64,000 nt of DNA. It comes from Nitzschia sp. pyKryTriq1. Lineage: Eukaryota; Bacillariophyta; Bacillariophyceae; Bacillariales; Bacillariaceae. The stretch lies in NCBI GenBank assembly GCA_956465555.1, contig OY101122.1, positions 1,871,001 through 1,935,000 on the forward strand, in the 5' to 3' direction. The position numbers were made by a program, and so were the translations under genes. Below, in pieces: positions 10,312-19,458 of the stretch. Position 1 is the first letter of the stretch. The number at the start of each line of letters is the position of its first letter. Below the pieces are notes generated by a model. That model saw only the letters and a list, made by a program, of their open reading frames with translations, had not been told where the DNA came from and made no database searches.

Positions 10312-11479
10312 TGTCAAAATAATACTTGGGGAAGAGGTATGATATTATGATAGTATGTTGTGATCAACTGAGTAGAAGCCAATGTTGGAAAGTTTTCCGT
10401 TTGATACGTTAGCCGTTGAGGACGATACTACTCGTACTATACTATTGTTGCAATACCATCGATGGGGTTCGCCAAGAACGTAGCACACGTAGAAATCCTA
10501 CGAAGTTATCCATGACTGAAAAATCGACCACAAAGGCATAAGGCGCACCTTTCCGACTGCTCCGACCGTTGAGTTCAGCCATGCCTGCGCCCTGCCTGCG
10601 CGCGCAGGCATCTACAGTACGCGTGTTCCTTCGCTTCTTCGCGTTCGCGTTCCCGCCGTCGTCGTGCGTGTGAAAGCGGCGCGGAGCGATCTTTCAGGGA
10701 ACGGAGTCAGAATTTTTTTCTCCTCCGCCGCCCAGTGCAATTATTTTTTGGAACCATACAGTACATACTTCTACTGTGTACTACAGCCCACAGCCCACAG
10801 CCCACAGCCCACAGCCCACAGCCCGAGTGATTGATTCAGCATTCAGCAGGAACAACGACAAAGGACGAAGACGACTCCTCTTCGTCGGGATCGAGTTGTG
10901 CCTGAATGAACGATTTGCGCGATTGTGCTGCTGATGCAGTTCAGTTCTGTACGCATCGCGGCACGCATCGCGGCTAGGAGATTGCTGTCGACACTGACTG
11001 AATTTACGAACTGGTTGTGGGTGAGGTTTGAAATGCAAAAACGAAGGCACGACAATAAGCGATGTTTCTGGGAAGTCCAATCGACAATGACGATAAAGTA
11101 TCGTCGACCAATAAGGGGGGAACTGCACGGCGGCAAAAACTCTTGTGCAGTACACTGACAGAAGAAGGGAAATCGAACAAATGATCAAGCGTAATGAAGC
11201 CGAAGCCTTCGTCCAGCTGCAAGTATCGGTTCCAGGGAGTGGGGCGTTCGACATCTCTGCTCGTTGCAGAGACGACCTTCTCCCGTTGCACTCTACAAGT
11301 AAGGTAATCGAACTTCGTATAAAACCAAAGGTGTCAACAGCACACGTAACACTAGATTAAGAGTATGCAAATTTTAAAAATGGATATGGCCGTTACCGAA
11401 CTCTAGAAACATGAACGGGTGGGAGATCTATCCTATCGCGACCCGACCTCTGACCGATGCAAAACAGCTCCAATTCGAT
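10312..11479. other. Intergenic between lectin copies A and B
   Basis: This stretch holds the copy A promoter region and the 3' flank of copy B. A perfect 18-bp palindrome, TGCCTGCGCGCGCAGGCA, lies at 10593-10610. A 7-bp tandem repeat (CAGCCCA, about six units) covers 10785-10825. Several small overlapping frames on both strands between 10780 and 11360 show no domain and are not called. Confidence 0.65.
10785..10825. repeat. Tandem repeat, 7-bp unit CAGCCCA
   Basis: About 5.9 perfect copies of CAGCCCA in 41 bp, in the intergenic DNA between lectin copies A and B. Confidence 0.9.
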
Positions 11480-12913
11480 TTATGGTGAAATATCGGAGCC
11501 ACGAAGACCACGATCTCTTCTAGCAGGAGCAGATGGGCATACATCGTCGAATTCTTCCGACTGCCAAAGTTTCTTTGCGTTCGAATCAGTAATCGGGTTA
11601 TTTTCGTAGACTGCCACCGCTTTCCGACGTGGATTGGCTCCACTGGCGGGAATGCAACTATCGATCACAAAGGTAAAACTCCCCATCTTCTTCTTCGACC
11701 GACTCCCACTGGCCCAGATGGGGCCGAAATTGTTCGTCTGTGTCCTCCAGTACGTGACCAAGTTACCATCACCTTGCATTTTGGTGTAGGCATCGCCATC
11801 GGTAGGCTGATAAACAGGAGATGATTCCCAGAGCACACACTCCTCATCACCTTTCCACAACTTTAGTTCCCCGTTTGATTTTTGCTCCAGGGTATACCCG
11901 TCGCCTATTTCAATTTTGTTCTTGTTCCAGATTAGATGATCCGTGTCAAGAAGTAGGGTGGCCGAGGGACACAAAGGCTCGGCGTCGCAATCAGGACGAA
12001 GGTCGTCCTCCCACTCAATCTTCTTGCTAAGCGAATCCGAAATCACCAGCTTTCCATAGTCACCATTGACACACTCCAAGGCCAGCTCCCACACACCGAC
12101 TGGCGCGTCAACGCCAACGATAAAGTCATCTCGCTTCCAGACATGCAAGTCCGTTTGATCAACAGGACGAGTGATAAACTGACTGTCAGATTGAAGGGCC
12201 GTGAAATACTCAGTAACAGTGTTGGATTTCGAGCAGCTTTGCCAAAGAAAGTCTCCCGGGTTGGCGGGCGTTCCCCTTTTGACAAAGACGTTGCCGTTCT
12301 TGTCTTGTCCGATGAATGCCCCCTTACTCCCCACCAAAGGAGCCTTATTCGACTGTACGCGTTGGTTTTCAGTCATGAGAACTGTTCGAGTGCACGACGG
12401 TGGGGCTAGATCGCATTTATAGCCTTTGTTCTCGCTCCACAGAGGTTTTGCGCCATCAATATTGGGGGTGTCGTAGATGCCAACGGAGCCATCACAATCA
12501 AGAATGAAGTAAATCTCGGAGTAGTTACCTGGCTTAAATGGAGTTCTGAAAGGAGCGCTCCCCCCACTGCCATTTGCTGGTCGTTTGGCCGTGAATAATT
12601 GCCCTTCCGCCCGTCGAAGTGTTGATTCGTAATCAGCAGTACTTGGGGTCTCAAAAAGTTCACTTTCCCACACGAGACAGTCCAAATTTTCCACTTCCCC
12701 AGTGAAGACCTGTAAGTTGCCACCTAACTGTTGGACGAAGATAATTCCGTTGTAATCGATGGACGTCCCTTGAGCAATTTTGTCTGGAAAAGCGTCGGAA
12801 TTATCGGTGGACATTAAGATTTGAGGACATGTTGCTTGAGCATGGACACCAGCTGAAAACAAGGAATAACCCAAGGCTGAAAATCCGAAGAGTCTCCTAA
12901 TGAGGAGTGTCAT
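11480..12913 (-). CDS. Secreted bulb-lectin-like repeat protein, copy B
   Basis: A 477-residue intronless paralogue of copies A and C. The signal peptide (about 1-25) ends at GVHAQA. Degenerate QxDxNxVxY strands recur (QQLGGNLQVFTG, QDKNGNVFVKRG, LQSDSQFITR, MQGDGNLVTYW), interleaved with W and Cys residues, suggesting tandem beta-prism lectin units. The tail is charged (RRDRGLRG). DNA at 12000-12553 is identical to 14984-15537 in copy C, and a second identical run lies at 11558-11680, while flanking coding DNA is clearly diverged. That pattern indicates recent gene conversion. Possible roles are cell-surface sugar recognition or a matrix protein; no enzyme motif is present. Confidence 0.82.
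   Translation of the reverse strand: MTLLIRRLFGFSALGYSLFSAGVHAQATCPQILMSTDNSDAFPDKIAQGTSIDYNGIIFVQQLGGNLQVFTGEVENLDCLVWESELFETPSTADYESTLRRAEGQLFTAKRPANGSGGSAPFRTPFKPGNYSEIYFILDCDGSVGIYDTPNIDGAKPLWSENKGYKCDLAPPSCTRTVLMTENQRVQSNKAPLVGSKGAFIGQDKNGNVFVKRGTPANPGDFLWQSCSKSNTVTEYFTALQSDSQFITRPVDQTDLHVWKRDDFIVGVDAPVGVWELALECVNGDYGKLVISDSLSKKIEWEDDLRPDCDAEPLCPSATLLLDTDHLIWNKNKIEIGDGYTLEQKSNGELKLWKGDEECVLWESSPVYQPTDGDAYTKMQGDGNLVTYWRTQTNNFGPIWASGSRSKKKMGSFTFVIDSCIPASGANPRRKAVAVYENNPITDSNAKKLWQSEEFDDVCPSAPARRDRGLRGSDISP
11558..11680. repeat. Short identity tract shared with lectin copy C
   Basis: 123 bp identical to 14536-14658, coding for the conserved C-terminal repeat. Both ends are bounded by mismatches. 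Confidence 0.9.
12000..12553. repeat. 554-bp identity tract shared with lectin copy C
   Basis: Line-by-line comparison finds no difference from 14984-15537 at a constant offset of 2984 bp. The bases just outside both ends differ, and coding sequence beyond them is visibly diverged. Confidence 0.93.
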
Positions 12914-13408
12914 GGTGGTACGAGCTAAGCCTTCGTGTTGCCGTTGTTGAAAAAATGGGAGAGGAGGTAATAGAAGCGCGGGGTGTTGCAGATGCTATTA
13001 TATTGACATGCGATATTCACGTCATCGAGACTTTTTTGATTTTTTCGCCTCTAACGGCGGGACGCCGACGGATCAGACAAAATAACGGTCGCGCTTTATT
13101 TGCCACAGTAAAAAATCGAGTCATGGATACTACAGGTACGTGGCTCCAAAATAATACGCGGCGTACACAAGGGTACCGCGTAAAGGTACACGTGTATACA
13201 GTAGTCTAACTACTTAGTGTAGTCCTTCTCCCTGTATGTAGAATCAGTACCAGGAGAGGTGTAATGAAGCGAATTGCATTACAGAACGAGGTCTTTGTAT
13301 TTTCAGTTCTACGATCTACGTAGAAAGTGTACCAGGGTCTACGGGAGATTCGTCTGAATCTCCGTTTTCGTTGATGTGGTTTGTCGACCACCTCATTTCT
13401 TTCTACTA
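12914..13408. other. Upstream region of lectin copy B
   Basis: It contains two elements shared with the upstream region of copy C at similar spacing: CCGTTGTTGAAA about 30 bp (90 bp in C) from the ATG, and TCGAGTCATGGATA at 13116-13129 (16086-16099 in C), about 200 bp upstream in both. No gene is seen. Confidence 0.55.
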
Positions 13409-13738
13409 CTATGACTGTTTCAATGCGTACGTTTCCGACTTGAAAAGTTCCTGATTTGTTCGATCACGATAATCGAGCAATGCTTGTGTGACCTCGGCTG
13501 GCACTCTCGCGAATGGGATTGCCGGCGGTTGCTGGATAATAGCCGGTCCGCCTGCGCCTCCACCGCCGGGCGCGCCTCCTCCTCCTGGAGCGCCGCCAGG
13601 CGGGCCGCCTGGGCCTGGTGCGCCGCCAGGCGGCCCACCACCTCCGCCGCCGCCTTGCGGGACGGGTACTGGATTTTGTTGCTGTTTGGTCGTCTGACTT
13701 GCGTCTACCGTAGCTGTTGTGGTTCTTGTTGCAACCAT
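13409..13738 (-). CDS. Small Gly/Pro-rich protein or exon, unknown
   Basis: A 109-residue frame with an ATG start. A Thr/Gln-rich head (about 1-27) is followed by a Gly/Pro-rich run (about 28-68, GGxPGG-like) and a charged tail containing PAEVTQALLDYRDRTNQELF. I do not recognise it. The low-complexity core would keep a frame open by chance on both strands, but the ordinary-looking head and tail argue slightly for real coding. It could be an isolated exon or a decayed gene. No splice partner, long terminal repeat or polymerase was found nearby. Confidence 0.3.
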   Translation of the reverse strand: MVATRTTTATVDASQTTKQQQNPVPVPQGGGGGGGPPGGAPGPGGPPGGAPGGGGAPGGGGAGGPAIIQQPPAIPFARVPAEVTQALLDYRDRTNQELFKSETYALKQS

Positions 13739-14469
13739 GATGTAATTCTTCTACTTGCGCAGAGGAAGCGTGTGATAATTACGTAGACGGACAGGCGCTT
13801 TGGCTGACGGCCTCGAATTACTGGGCGTTTGTGTGTGATAAAACAATAACTAGTATTTGTATTTGAGTGTTCTTTGGGACTGTGGCATAGATTATTTTAT
13901 GAGCTCTTCTGGAGCAACTATTTGATGTAGAATTGATCTCTGAAGTGTAATCTTGATACTTGCGTTCTGGATACACTGGGTTGTTGATTTGATGGTTGCC
14001 TTCTCGAATGTTAGAGAAGCGATATAGTTATGTAGTAGGATTCGGGTTACGGGAACGGTACTCGTGATTGATTCATGACTGTCCGGAATGGTTCGGGAAA
14101 AGAGGTGTGTAAACAATTGGGGTTCTGGAAGAGGTTCGCCCCGAAATGACCGGTAATGTCACAAAGTACTGGTACTGTAAACCAAGGAGTCGTCGTCGTC
14201 GTCGTCTCCTTGGCCAAACTATGGTACAATACCGTACCAGTACAGTGCAACTACTGTACAAGTGACTGGTTCAAGTACAGGTGCCGTACGTATCTATCTT
14301 CTGACAAAAGAGGAGGAACAATAATAATATTTTTTTAAAAATAATGTGTATTCGTATATGACTATGCCTTGGTGTATTTCAAAGTTTTACTCGTACAGTA
14401 CACCGCTGCCGCTGACGATCCGAAGTCTTGCTGTAGCTTCGATGCATCCTTGAGCGAGCAGCGGAAGAA
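13739..14469. other. Intergenic, with GTAC-type palindromes
   Basis: No gene seen. Bases 14165-14290 carry GGTACTGTA, GGTACAATACCGTACCAGTA and related partial palindromes, followed by an A/T-rich stretch near 14320-14345. Confidence 0.6.
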
Positions 14470-15888
14470 TTATGGTGAAGCTTCAGAGCCACGGAGAGCT
14501 CTAGTAGTACGGGGGCATACATCGTCGAATTCTATCGACTGCCAAAGTTTCTTTGCGTTCGAATCAGTAATCGGGTTATTTTCGTAGACTGCCACCGCTT
14601 TCCGACGTGGATTGGCTCCACTGGCGGGAATGCAACTATCGATCACAAAGGTAAAACTACCATCCTTCTGTGTCGCCTGAGTCCCACTGGCCCAGATGGC
14701 GGTATCACGAACTGCATTAGTATCTGCCTTCCAGTACGTTACCAAGTTGCCATCATTCTGCATTTTCGTCCTTGCAATTCCATTATTCCTTGTTGGAGAG
14801 GGCGAGTCCCAGAGCATACATTCCTTGTTCTTGCCTTTCCACAACTGTAGTTCGCCGTTTGGCTTTTGCTCCAGGGTATACGCATCACCGATATTAATGC
14901 TCGTGGGGCTTACGATTTGCTTGCCCATATCCAGTAGTAGAGTGGCACTAGGGCACCTAGGGCCATCATCACAATCAGGACGGAGGTCGTCCTCCCACTC
15001 AATCTTCTTGCTAAGCGAATCCGAAATCACCAGCTTTCCATAGTCACCATTGACACACTCCAAGGCCAGCTCCCACACACCGACTGGCGCGTCAACGCCA
15101 ACGATAAAGTCATCTCGCTTCCAGACATGCAAGTCCGTTTGATCAACAGGACGAGTGATAAACTGACTGTCAGATTGAAGGGCCGTGAAATACTCAGTAA
15201 CAGTGTTGGATTTCGAGCAGCTTTGCCAAAGAAAGTCTCCCGGGTTGGCGGGCGTTCCCCTTTTGACAAAGACGTTGCCGTTCTTGTCTTGTCCGATGAA
15301 TGCCCCCTTACTCCCCACCAAAGGAGCCTTATTCGACTGTACGCGTTGGTTTTCAGTCATGAGAACTGTTCGAGTGCACGACGGTGGGGCTAGATCGCAT
15401 TTATAGCCTTTGTTCTCGCTCCACAGAGGTTTTGCGCCATCAATATTGGGGGTGTCGTAGATGCCAACGGAGCCATCACAATCAAGAATGAAGTAAATCT
15501 CGGAGTAGTTACCTGGCTTAAATGGAGTTCTGAAAGGCGCGCCATCAGTCGGTCGTGGAATTTTGGCCGTGACTAATCGTCCTTCCGCCCGTCGAAGTGT
15601 TGATTCGTAATCAGCAGTACTTGGGGTTTCACAAAGTTCACTTTCCCACACGAGACAGTCTAAATTTCCCACTTCCCCAGTGAAGACCTGTAAGTTGCCA
15701 CCGAACTGTTGGACAAGGACGATTCCGTTGTACTCGATGGACGTCCCTTGGGCAATTTTGTCTGGAAAAGAGTCGGACTTGTCAGTGGACATTAAGATTT
15801 GAGGACATGTTTGAGCATGGACACCAGCTGAAAACAAGGAATAAGACAAGGCTGAAAATCCAAGGAATCTTTTGTTGAGGAGGGTCAT
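14470..15888 (-). CDS. Secreted bulb-lectin-like repeat protein, copy C
   Basis: A 472-residue intronless paralogue of copy B; the start at 15888 aligns with copy B's start (MTLLNKRF versus MTLLIRRL), while the longer in-frame extension to 15927 has no counterpart. The signal peptide ends at GVHAQ. Repeats include QQFGGNLQVFTG, LQSDSQFITR and MQNDGNLVTYW. The central third is identical at DNA level to copy B; the lectin strand around residues 340-400 and the tail differ, so any ligand preference may be set there. It has the same orientation as A and B. Binding ability is uncertain because the strict mannose motif is not intact. Confidence 0.82.
   Translation of the reverse strand: MTLLNKRFLGFSALSYSLFSAGVHAQTCPQILMSTDKSDSFPDKIAQGTSIEYNGIVLVQQFGGNLQVFTGEVGNLDCLVWESELCETPSTADYESTLRRAEGRLVTAKIPRPTDGAPFRTPFKPGNYSEIYFILDCDGSVGIYDTPNIDGAKPLWSENKGYKCDLAPPSCTRTVLMTENQRVQSNKAPLVGSKGAFIGQDKNGNVFVKRGTPANPGDFLWQSCSKSNTVTEYFTALQSDSQFITRPVDQTDLHVWKRDDFIVGVDAPVGVWELALECVNGDYGKLVISDSLSKKIEWEDDLRPDCDDGPRCPSATLLLDMGKQIVSPTSINIGDAYTLEQKPNGELQLWKGKNKECMLWDSPSPTRNNGIARTKMQNDGNLVTYWKADTNAVRDTAIWASGTQATQKDGSFTFVIDSCIPASGANPRRKAVAVYENNPITDSNAKKLWQSIEFDDVCPRTTRALRGSEASP
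14984..15537. repeat. 554-bp identity tract shared with lectin copy B
   Basis: Partner of 12000-12553; no mismatch was found in a base-by-base reading. Confidence 0.93.
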
Positions 15889-16796
15889 GGTGCTGTAAAA
15901 TAGTTGTTGAAGGATACCGGTATGCAACTAGTAATCAATACTCGATATTATGAGACCGGAACTTCTTTCTTGAGCCGTTGTTGAAAGAATGAGAACGGAT
16001 CGTTTTACTATCTACCACCACTGATCAATGTAAACGGTCGGATGTTGGCGGGACAGAATATAAAGATTCCGTCTAAGTAACAACTTCGAGTCATGGATAT
16101 TGTTTATATATTATTTAAACGAAAGAAACGTCTGCGCCTCTACATAATGTACATGCATGGAGGTAACGTTTTTAAAGTAGTAATAAAAGTATAATGAAAA
16201 ATATGATAGTACGTACATAGACACAATAACGAACAAAAATAAAATAAAACGAAAAAAATGATAGTAGACGGTAAATACGAATAACGACATTGTGCGACTA
16301 AAAAGGATACGACTCATCTGACTACTGTCGTCTCCCCCCAGTTCTTCGGGTGTGTGCTGTGTGGTGTGTGCTACCGTACGCGTCTACAGTAGCTGGTATG
16401 AGTACTGTACCGGAACACGGTACACGTACACCTGGTGTACTGTACCGGTACTGTACCGCGGTACGCCCCAAAGCGTGGCTTTGGTATGTAGGGCACCTAA
16501 CACCTGTTACCGTAGCGAATGAGAACATGCTATGTGTCTACTAGTAGTCTTGTACTGGAAAGTACTAGCCCATTCTTGCATCAAGGTTTCATAGCAGCAC
16601 GTCCTCTCTAGTAGTAGAATAGTATTTTAGTTACAATTGTAAAGTGCTTTGGCATGCACGCAAGATGACAGGCGTAGGCACAGTCAGCCGTAGTGTACTA
16701 CTCTTGCCGCTATGATCAAGATTCCCTCACCATTGCATGATGTCAGCCATGATTGACGAAATACCACTGTACCTTACAATTTCGTCGATTGATCAA
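15889..16796. other. Intergenic, A/T-rich, with palindrome cluster
   Basis: Upstream of lectin copy C. Bases 16100-16320 are A/T-rich. Bases 16385-16470 hold a cluster of GTAC-centred palindromes (GTACTGTACC, GGTGTACTGTACCGGTACTG and the GTACCGCGGTAC palindrome). Short frames on both strands there reflect the palindromes. No gene seen. Confidence 0.65.
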
Positions 16797-18221
16797 TCAA
16801 GATCCTATTATCAGTGACCGAAAGTACTTCCAGTTGAACCGCAAATATCCATCCCGACCATTCATTGGCTCTACGTTTGTCGAGGATAGCATTTCCTCTT
16901 CTCCTTGATCCCACCAAGACGAAGAATCCTCCCCAAAACGCTTCTCGTCTGGTGCTGGTGACGTATCTTTGCTGCCATTTGTTGTTGTACTCCGCCGCGT
17001 GATTTGATTCTCCAACAAGGAATGCACTTCCGGAAGCTTCCAAAACGGAATAGCTGGCCAAGCGTGGTGTTCTAAATGATAAGGCATATTCCATGCAAAC
17101 CTTCTAATCCATCCATTGGTCTGCATGGTTCGAGTATTTTCGTAGATGATGGGTGACTGTTTTCGACCATGATGCTCACCGAGAAGGTATCCTCGCAAAA
17201 TGGGCTGCCCCAAGAGGGCTGGAAGAATCCAATAACGAAAGAGACTCGATCGCATGGACGTAGAGCAGCTCGCGGCGGTGGCCAAGGCTCCATACACGAG
17301 CAAATAAAGCCTCGCCTCCCAAATCACCTGTGTTTGCGCCTTGTTGTTTTTGGTTTTGGTTTTGTTCTTCTTTTGCGTTTGAGTGGAGGGCGGCGAGGAT
17401 TCTGACGACGACGACGACTCCAAATATACCTCGGGACAACTTCCTTTCGCGTGCCGAATGAGATTGTTTCCAATAGCATCTATCCAGAATGGAATCCCCG
17501 AAAGGTACAAAATATATCCACCTGGAGTTTGAATATCCATATCCAACCACGAACCAGGCTGCAACTCGGAATCTAGCTTTGGATTTCCCGTGTAGCGATG
17601 GTGCTGCCAGTGATAATACCAGTAATGGCGAGCCGGACGAAATGTCAAGATTCCAAAGACTTGCGCCCAAAAGTCATTCCAGAAGACAGACCGAAAGGCC
17701 GTCCGATGAACAGTTTCATGAAGTCCACAAAAATAAAAGGCGGACGCCCACGCCATTCCCATTGCCGACAGGAGGTCCATCACCGGTGCTGCTGCTGCTG
17801 CCATGATCGCAAGCCACCCAAAGTGCCAGGCTATCTGCATCCATCCTTGGCTATTGGATTTTTGGCGAGTCAAGAATCGAATTTCAGACCTTGGTATCAG
17901 ACAATCCAAGGCGTCAACGGACGCAACTGGATCGGCGTTTTCGGTATCCCATCGGCCATTCTCGCCCTCGTCCTCGTCCTCGTCACGACGATGAAGGCTA
18001 GTCGTTGTTGCACCAAGCACCAGGGGGTGGAAGGAATGTCGACGCCTGGGCTGTTCTCTGGATCTCCTCGGCAATCCTTCTCTCCTCGTTGTCGGCACCA
18101 ATGACGACCAGCACCTGACGCCTGGCAAACCACAAAAAGTAACCACGCAGCTACTGCAGCATAGTAGTAGAATGCGGAAAGAGCGTGATGATGGTGATGG
18201 TGAAGATGATCTTTTGCACAT
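16797..18221 (-). CDS. Membrane fatty-acid desaturase
   Basis: Di-iron membrane desaturase acting on acyl lipids. The 474-residue intronless protein has the three histidine boxes: HETVHR (near 167), HWQHH (near 203) and HLEHH (near 380), with hydrophobic spans between and around them. The N-terminus has a basic head and a hydrophobic stretch (FRILLLCCSSCVVTFCGL), a likely signal peptide; ER or plastid location is open. A Ser/Lys/Gln/Thr-rich insert of about 30 residues lies between boxes 2 and 3, unusual for the family. No cytochrome b5 domain is seen, so ferredoxin or free cytochrome b5 would be the donor. The frame stays open upstream to 18731, but that part crosses a GTAC-palindrome cluster, so the ATG at 18221 is preferred. 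Confidence 0.9.
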   Translation of the reverse strand: MCKRSSSPSPSSRSFRILLLCCSSCVVTFCGLPGVRCWSSLVPTTRREGLPRRSREQPRRRHSFHPLVLGATTTSLHRRDEDEDEGENGRWDTENADPVASVDALDCLIPRSEIRFLTRQKSNSQGWMQIAWHFGWLAIMAAAAAPVMDLLSAMGMAWASAFYFCGLHETVHRTAFRSVFWNDFWAQVFGILTFRPARHYWYYHWQHHRYTGNPKLDSELQPGSWLDMDIQTPGGYILYLSGIPFWIDAIGNNLIRHAKGSCPEVYLESSSSSESSPPSTQTQKKNKTKTKNNKAQTQVIWEARLYLLVYGALATAASCSTSMRSSLFRYWILPALLGQPILRGYLLGEHHGRKQSPIIYENTRTMQTNGWIRRFAWNMPYHLEHHAWPAIPFWKLPEVHSLLENQITRRSTTTNGSKDTSPAPDEKRFGEDSSSWWDQGEEEMLSSTNVEPMNGRDGYLRFNWKYFRSLIIGS

Positions 18222-19458
18222 TATCGCTCCTCTATTATTATGGCACGATGACGGCTCACGGCTCACCGACCCTGGCCTCGCGAAATGAGCACTATTATTC
18301 ATATTCGGGTAAAAGTACAGGTCTTGATGTACCGGTACAGTACCTGGTACTCGTCTACCGGTACAAGTACCAGTCACCTGGTACGTACGGTTGTTCGAAT
18401 ATCTATTCCACCTGTACCAGGTACTGTAGGACGGACGTTGGCGTCTTTTGCGTATCCAATGGATAAGCGAACATTCAGGATTCTCCATATCCGAATACTT
18501 TTTATGATATATCCAATGGTTAGTGTCTGTCGTGTCTGCGGCGTCTGTTTGTTCTTCTCTTCCCTTTTCGTCCTTTCCGTCTGCCATTCCTTCCTTGTCA
18601 TCTTCGTCAGCTCTCCTCCCCCTTTTCATGCTAGCGGGGTAATAAAATGCCATCGATCGATCCGAACAAAATTCATGCCAAAACAGAAAATATTCCATCA
18701 GCTTCACAAAATCCATTGTATGGATACTCATGAAGCCTCGGCATGGACGAGCACATAAGGAAAAACGGGAGAGGGCAAGGCACTACAGGGTGAATGACCC
18801 CGCTTACAGGGTGGATGTCCTTCGGTTATATACGGTAAGGTATATATTTTATGTATCCGTTAGAGGGTGAGAATCCACTTCTTGCAGCAGCAGGTACTGC
18901 TGGTACGCATGGAGCATGGACGGAGAAGTTGAAGGTGGAGAAGAGCGGTCCATCGATCCGCATGGAACATGGAACATTTCCGCCCGGTCACAAAGCAGGG
19001 GAGAATACAATAATTGTACGAGTATGAGTAGGAGGAGCTACTTTGTTCCTCCCGATAAAAAATATCGACCGGTACTACCGGTAGGTACCGGCATCATCAT
19101 CATCGGTACCGGTACTTCTGTACTGTATCAGGTATGGCTGTTCGCCCGAAGGAGTACTGCAAGATAGAAGCTGTTCTGGTACCTACATATGTGCCTGATA
19201 AATGTCCTTATGCGAGAATTCATCCGCGTTGATATAATTTTAATATGCCCTCAAAGCATTCAAAGGCGCGGGCTTTTCTATTCTTCTATCGAAACTCACT
19301 ATTTTCGTCCTAATCCAAATCTTCTTGCGTCTACTAGTAAAAGATCATGATGTTTCAATCTCGCTGCCAAAACATCATGAGCCTTTGCACACAAAAAAAG
19401 GTTCTGCGACGTTTTCATTCAACGGGAAAGTTAACTCCAACAAACAAAAAATAACAAT
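18222..19458. other. Intergenic, with two GTAC-palindrome clusters
   Basis: Clusters of TACCGGTAC, GTACCTGGTAC and GTACCAG motifs lie at 18310-18435 and 19065-19135. A near-repeat, ACAGGGTGAATGACC then ACAGGGTGGATGTCC, lies at 18785-18820. Bases 19140-19458 are the leader of the cyclase gene. No gene is supported. Confidence 0.65.

Noticed and set aside
13409-13738. Gly/Pro-rich frame as the start of a Gag-like retroelement protein
   Set aside because: No long terminal repeats, primer-binding site, protease or polymerase was seen near it. Only the bare hypothetical frame is listed.
18222-18731. N-terminal extension of the desaturase
   Set aside because: The open frame crosses a GTAC-palindrome cluster, has no homologous features and precedes a good signal-like ATG at 18221.
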